From JBBRHF01 sp038223055 (GTDB lineage: Bacteria; Actinomycetota; Actinomycetes; JACCUZ01), in NCBI GenBank assembly GCA_038223055.1, contig JBBRHF010000118.1, forward strand, positions 1 through 14,000: a DNA stretch of 14,000 nucleotides. The letters run 5' to 3'. Below are positions 11,426 to 14,000 of the stretch, piece after piece (the stretch's first letter is position 1; each line of letters starts with the position of its first letter). A program made the position numbers and the translations under genes. Below the pieces are notes generated by a model. It did no database searches, had not been told where the DNA came from, and was given only the letters and a program-made list of their open reading frames with translations.

Positions 11426-11493
11426 GTGTGCTCGACGCGGTCAAGCAGGGCGGACAACTCAGCCTTCGCGGTCCGCATGTCCGTCGTCTCCAT
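11420..11493 (-). pseudogene. Phd/YefM antitoxin, N-terminal fragment, inverted
   Basis: On the minus strand ATG at 11493 gives METTDMRTAKAELSALLDRV followed by EHTHE. This is the typical N-terminal helix of Phd/YefM antitoxins (xxAKxxLSxLLDRVExTHE). Family sequence stops at the CTCACGAG bases, which are also the last bases of the plus-strand C-terminal Phd fragment. The two fragments are therefore back to back in opposite orientations and share an 8-base junction. Confidence 0.6.
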
Positions 11494-11564
11494 GCGTGTC
11501 AGAAAAGTCACAGATGAGATCACAGAGATGTGTCGAACGTCGCCAGAGATTCCCGCATCGATGC

Positions 11565-11578
11565 GCCACAATTGTGGC
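11565..11578 (+). promoter_or_regulatory. Operator and -10 region of phd-relE
   Basis: GCCACAATTGTGGC at 11565-11578 is a perfect 14-base palindrome ending one base before the phd ATG at 11580. Inside it CACAAT (11567-11572) is a near -10 hexamer 7 bases from the start codon, again suggesting a leaderless message. A repressor bound here would cover both the -10 element and the transcription start. Phd-family antitoxins repress their own promoters through palindromes, so Phd binding is a reasonable inference. Confidence 0.6.
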
Positions 11579-11579
11579 C

Positions 11580-11846
11580 ATGAGCACAGAGTCCTTGCGG
11601 ACGGTTCGCGACCACCTCAGCGAGATTGTCGACCGTGTCGAGCAACAGCACGAGCGGGTCATCGTCACCCGCAACGGTCGCCCGGCCGCGGTGCTGATCA
11701 GTCCCGAGGATTTGGCGCAGCTGGAGGAGACGATCGACGTCCTCTCCGACCCTGCGGCCCTTGCAGACATCAGGGAAGCTGACGTTGCCTACGCGCGAGG
11801 AGACGTCCTTCGCGGCATTCACGCCGTCCGGCGCCTCCGCGGGTGA
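11580..11846 (+). CDS. Phd/YefM-family antitoxin
   Basis: The 88-residue protein starts at ATG 11580. Residues 1-50 are the Phd DNA-binding fold: RTVRDHLSEIVDRVEQQHER, then VIVTRNGRPAAVLISPEDLA, the strongly conserved VTRNGRPxAVLxSxxD signature. The C-terminal segment (LEETIDVLSDPAALADIREA and following) is the toxin-binding extension. Its TGA at 11844-11846 overlaps the relE GTG at 11843. It looks complete and has its own operator-promoter. Confidence 0.88.
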   Translation: MSTESLRTVRDHLSEIVDRVEQQHERVIVTRNGRPAAVLISPEDLAQLEETIDVLSDPAALADIREADVAYARGDVLRGIHAVRRLRG

Positions 11847-12124
11847 CGAGCGCGCGCCCATACGAGCACGTCCTGACTCCGCCAGCTCGACGAGCGATCG
11901 CCGACACGTTGCCCGAGGCGGTCGCCACGGCCGTCATCGACTTCCTCACCACGGGATTGCTGGCGAATCCCCAGCGTGAGGGCAAACATCTTCGGGACGA
12001 CCTCGCGGGGATCTGGTCGGCCCGCCGAGGCACGTACCGCGTTCTGTGCCGCATCAACGACGCCGCTCAAGAAGTCATCGTCCTTCGGGTCGAGCATCGC
12101 CGGGACGCATACCGGCCCATGTAG
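11843..12124 (+). CDS. relE: RelE/ParE-family toxin
   Basis: The 93-residue product from GTG 11843 begins YEHVLTPPARRAIADTLPEA and has the RelE core: NPQREGKHLRDDLAGIWSAR, then RGTYRVLCRIND and VIVLRVEHRRDAYR. The GKxL..L.G.w..R.g.YRv.y.id...v.v..v.HR.d.Y pattern matches RelE-type mRNA interferases rather than ParE gyrase inhibitors, because basic residues and the terminal HR-x-x-x-Y are present. Length is typical. GTGA overlap with phd couples translation. It is probably functional. Confidence 0.88.
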   Translation: MTSARPYEHVLTPPARRAIADTLPEAVATAVIDFLTTGLLANPQREGKHLRDDLAGIWSARRGTYRVLCRINDAAQEVIVLRVEHRRDAYRPM

Positions 12125-12267
12125 TACCGCAAACCCGTCCGTTGAGCCTCGACGCCGAGGTGCAGTTTGACACTGCCCGACCGGAACCAGGCGCCCCACG
12201 CGTACGGCGAGAACGGGCGGCTTGCCGATGGCTGATGGCCGGGACGATGGCCGTCGGCGTCGATGAC

Positions 12268-12513
12268 CTGAAGCGCCAGTCCCGACTACTCCTCGGGCAG
12301 CAAGCCCTCTTCGTGTGCCCAAGCGAACAGGCTCTCGCCTGAGTCGATGGGCAGATACATGTCGGTGGCGAGCAGGTCGTCTACGACCCGGGCCGCGTGG
12401 GCGCGGTACTAGCCGAATTAAGATCTGCCTGTACGACGGCGCGCCGCTCGTCCAAGAGTGCTGTCAGGTCACGTGCATCGCACATGCGATGACCGCGCAC
12501 TCCCCGAGGTGCT
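12268..12513 (-). pseudogene. PIN-like (DUF3368-like) remnant, inverted second copy
   Basis: The reverse complement matches 268-568. It preserves HLGECAVIA at the start, ALLDERRAVVQAD, then a deletion of about 55 bases replaced by an unrelated TTAATTCGGCTAGT stretch, then the RAARVVDDLLATDMYLPIDS segment and ESLFAWAHEEGLLPEE to the stop. Unlike the left copy there is no insertion sequence at its 5' side; instead the family sequence stops at the same place (AGCACCTCGG), followed by different DNA. Both copies are dead. Confidence 0.55.
12268..12513 (-). repeat. Long inverted repeat, right copy
   Basis: Partner of 268-568, facing it across the TA island. See that entry for the extent of the match and the deletion. 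Confidence 0.85.
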
Positions 12514-12639
12514 TGCTTGGCCAACCAAACCGGCGCACCACGTTTCGCAGACCTCAGCGACGCGGCAGTCATGGCGCAGGCCTGGGAGTGACGGAATGGC
12601 TACTCGGCCCGGTCAGGCCCAGATGCTCGGCGCGCCTCG

Positions 12640-12810
12640 GTGCAGCTGATGCTGGCGGACCGAGGCCAGCATCGCGCGCCGTCCATCCCTGGCCTGATGA
12701 TCGCTGCCAGCGCGGAGGTGGCTGGTCTGACCGTGCTGTACGTCGATGCGGACTTCGAGCTGATTGCGGCCCTCACCTGTCAACCGCTCGAACGGCTGCG
12801 TCTGCGCTGA
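12640..12810 (+). pseudogene. VapC-type PIN toxin, C-terminal fragment
   Basis: The frame reads VQLMLADRGQHRAPSIPGLM, then IAASAEVAGLTVLYVDADFE and LIAALTCQPLERL, ending TGA at 12808-12810. This is the last 57 residues of a VapC of the mycobacterial type, where the motif is normally SIPDLLIAA. Here the Asp is Gly (SIPGLMIAA), so the third catalytic residue is lost; the fourth, in VDADFELI, remains. No N-terminal half is found upstream: 12514-12639 shows no recognisable coding sequence. Confidence 0.65.
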
Positions 12811-12872
12811 CCGACCTGGGGTGCCGCCGGATTGGGTATTGGTGCGCTCGCGGCGACGCTGCGCACACGAGG

Positions 12873-13304
12873 TCACTGCGTCGGCTGCGCCGGCGTCGTA
12901 CCGGCGGTGGGGACCGTGATCACCCGGAGCCCGTCGATGCCCTCGAAGTCCCGGGCGTTGCAGGTGTAGACGGGCAGGCCGCGCGCGAGCGCGGTCGCCG
13001 CGATGAGCGCGTCGAAGGCCCGCGCGCCAGGCTTGCGACCGGAGCGTCGCAGCGAGGCGGCGACCCGACCGAAGGCCCGCGCCGCGTCGACGTCGAAGGG
13101 CAGGGGAGTGAAGGCCGCCTCGACCGCCTGCAGCCGTGCCTGACGCGCGGCCCGCTCCTGCTGGTCGAGCGCGATCAGCGGGCCGACCGAGAGCTCTGCA
13201 AGCGTCACCGCGGTGATCAGAGGTTCATCCGGCAGGTTCTCGGGATCCAGCTCGCCGAGCTGGATCAGCGTGCTCGTGTCGAGCACTCCGGATGGCTCCT
13301 TCAC
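12873..13304 (-). CDS. vapC: VapC-type PIN-domain toxin
   Basis: The 143-residue protein from ATG 13304 is a complete PIN domain. Acidic site: Asp9 in GVLDTST, Glu37 in TLAELSVG, Asp98 in RAFDALIAA and Asp119 in TCNARDFEGI. Its last residues (TAGTTPAQPTQ) are a short variable tail. The start overlaps the upstream antitoxin's stop by 4 bases. It converges with the VapC fragment ending at 12810. It looks functional. Confidence 0.88.
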   Translation of the reverse strand: MKEPSGVLDTSTLIQLGELDPENLPDEPLITAVTLAELSVGPLIALDQQERAARQARLQAVEAAFTPLPFDVDAARAFGRVAASLRRSGRKPGARAFDALIAATALARGLPVYTCNARDFEGIDGLRVITVPTAGTTPAQPTQ

Positions 13305-13537
13305 AGAGCCTGGTCGACGACCGCGTCGACGTCAGCCCGGAGCAGTGCAGCGTCGACAGGGGGCAGACGCTTGAAGCGAGCGACCAGCGCGTCCGCGGAC
13401 AGCGACGGCCGAGGCAGCGGATGCAGCTCGGCGACCGGCCGGCCGTCGCGGGTGATCGTGACCCGATCGCCCGCCTCGACCCGGGCCAGCACCTCGGCTC
13501 CGTGGTTGCGCAGGTCCCGCACGCTCGCCTCGCTCAT
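13301..13537 (-). CDS. Phd/YefM-type antitoxin of the VapC toxin
   Basis: The 78-residue protein from ATG 13537 has the Phd fold: SVRDLRNHGAEVLARVEAGD, then RVTITRDGRPVAELHPLPR, with the diagnostic ITRDGRPVAEL strand. The C-terminal part (ALVARFKRLPPVDAALLRAD and VDAVVDQAL) is the toxin-binding tail. Phd-type antitoxins paired with PIN toxins are common in actinobacteria. The ATG is supported by a -10 element 6 bases upstream. Confidence 0.87.
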   Translation of the reverse strand: MSEASVRDLRNHGAEVLARVEAGDRVTITRDGRPVAELHPLPRPSLSADALVARFKRLPPVDAALLRADVDAVVDQAL

Positions 13538-13559
13538 GGCGCGACTGTATCACCGGTGA
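13538..13559 (-). promoter_or_regulatory. Promoter and operator of phd-vapC
   Basis: On the minus strand TACAGT (13549-13544) fits TANNNT, 6 bases before the ATG at 13537, suggesting a leaderless message. Directly upstream TCACCGGTGA (13550-13559) is a perfect 10-base palindrome, a likely antitoxin-binding site. Confidence 0.5.
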
Positions 13560-13689
13560 GACCACGATAGGCCAGAAGCTCGGCAACTCGCCCCGCCCAC
13601 GGCGGCTGGTTACCACGCAGGCTTCACCGACGTACCGATCGACACGACGTAGCTCAGCAGGGCTGGCCGGCGGCTTGCCCGCCGGGTGT

Positions 13690-13872
13690 CGTGCGCCGGG
13701 CGCGCTCGCCGCGGCGGCGCACCTGCCACCGCCGGAGGTCAGAACCCTCGACGCGCTGCACATCGCCTCCGCCGCTGAACTCGCGGACCTGGAGTCGCTG
13801 GTGACCTACGACCACCGGATGCGCAGCGCCGCGGGGGGCTACGGCCTTCCCGTCGAGAGCCCGGGCGCATGA
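13690..13872 (+). pseudogene. PIN-domain toxin, C-terminal fragment
   Basis: The plus-strand frame reads LPPPEVRTLDALHIASAAEL, then ADLESLVTYDHRMRSAAGGY and GLPVESPGA with TGA at 13870-13872. RTLDALHIASA carries the third PIN Asp, and VTYDHRM the fourth, both in the classical VapC form. About 55 residues remain; the N-terminal two thirds are not found upstream on this strand, and 13560-13689 holds nothing I can support. It is therefore another broken toxin. Confidence 0.65.
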
Positions 13873-13873
13873 T

Positions 13874-13907
13874 CTTGTCTTGGAAGGACTTGTCTTGGCA
13901 GGACAAG
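13874..13907 (+). repeat. 15-base tandem repeat with hairpin after a PIN fragment
   Basis: CTTGTCTTGGAAGGA (13874-13888) is followed at once by CTTGTCTTGGCAGGA (13889-13903), differing at one base. The second unit plus CAAG forms a hairpin with CTTGTC and GACAAG arms and a 7-base loop (13889-13907). It starts two bases after the toxin fragment's stop and could have been its terminator, though no T run follows. The rest of the window, 13908-14000, shows no supportable gene. Confidence 0.45.
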
Positions 13908-14000
13908 GTCCCCCTCGAACGTCGATCCCACCGCGGGCGACGCCACGAGGCCATGGCTGGTGTCCGCATGCGTACGGGGGCGCGCGACGGGGCATAGGGA

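Noticed and set aside
12315..13559. A 414-residue plus-strand gene
   Set aside because: It runs antisense through vapC and its antitoxin and across the PIN fragments; composition is that of a shadow frame.
1..14000. CRISPR array
   Set aside because: No series of regularly spaced direct repeats exists; the repeats present are long gene-derived duplications and one 15-base tandem pair.

Overview
The window looks like a chromosomal or large-plasmid segment of a high-GC actinobacterium. Coding frames use almost only G or C in the third codon position, GTG starts are common, and several genes have a -10 hexamer of TANNNT type only 6-7 nt before the start codon, as in actinobacterial leaderless transcripts. 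The genus cannot be fixed from the sequence.

The dominant theme is a dense toxin-antitoxin (TA) island, with modules from many unrelated families packed side by side. Some are intact, many are decayed. Five pairs look complete: hipB-hipA (3510-5281, minus), a ribbon-helix-helix antitoxin with a MazF toxin (7754-8333, minus), vapB-vapC (9524-10164, plus), phd-relE (11580-12124, plus) and phd-vapC (12873-13537, minus). Three are half-dead: an AbrB-type antitoxin with a frameshifted PIN toxin (6730-7244), a second RHH/MazF pair whose toxin carries two compensating indels (10270-10843), and an Xre/DUF2384-RES pair with a frameshifted antitoxin and truncated toxin (2197-3105). An AbiEi/AbiEii-like pair (1095-2157, minus) has lost its regulator to frameshifts and its nucleotidyltransferase core to an internal deletion. 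Further fragments are a DUF4143-type ATPase, a second HipA, two facing halves of a Phd gene, and PIN-domain pieces at 268-550, 8430-8602, 12268-12513, 12640-12810 and 13690-13872.

Layout. 1-267 is the 3' end of an IS1380-family insertion sequence inserted into a PIN gene. 268-568 is repeated in inverted orientation at 12268-12513, so about 11.7 kb of TA genes lie between two facing copies of one gene remnant. 551-1094 has no recognisable gene apart from a tRNA-3'-end-like scar. 1095-3400 holds the AbiE-like, Xre-RES and ATPase remnants. 3420-5281 is hipBA and its tail. 5429-6676 is the one full-length non-TA gene, an unrecognised 415-residue protein with an N-terminal four-cysteine zinc-ribbon-like motif and an acidic centre. 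6730-7690 is the AbrB/PIN pair joined to remnants of a lipid-metabolism locus (acyl-CoA synthetase). 7754-10843 holds two direct copies of the RHH/MazF pair flanking a decayed FitB-like PIN gene, a GGDEF fragment and vapBC. 10921-14000 is a mosaic of HipA, Phd, RelE and PIN pieces.

Gene logic. In every intact pair the antitoxin comes first and the toxin start overlaps the antitoxin stop by 4 or 11 nt, so toxin translation is coupled to antitoxin translation. Short palindromes at the promoters of hipB, phd-relE and phd-vapC fit autorepression. The island appears to be a site where TA modules insert, recombine and decay. The decay is biased: in two pairs the toxin is damaged while the antitoxin frame stays open, which could leave antitoxins acting as immunity (anti-addiction) proteins.
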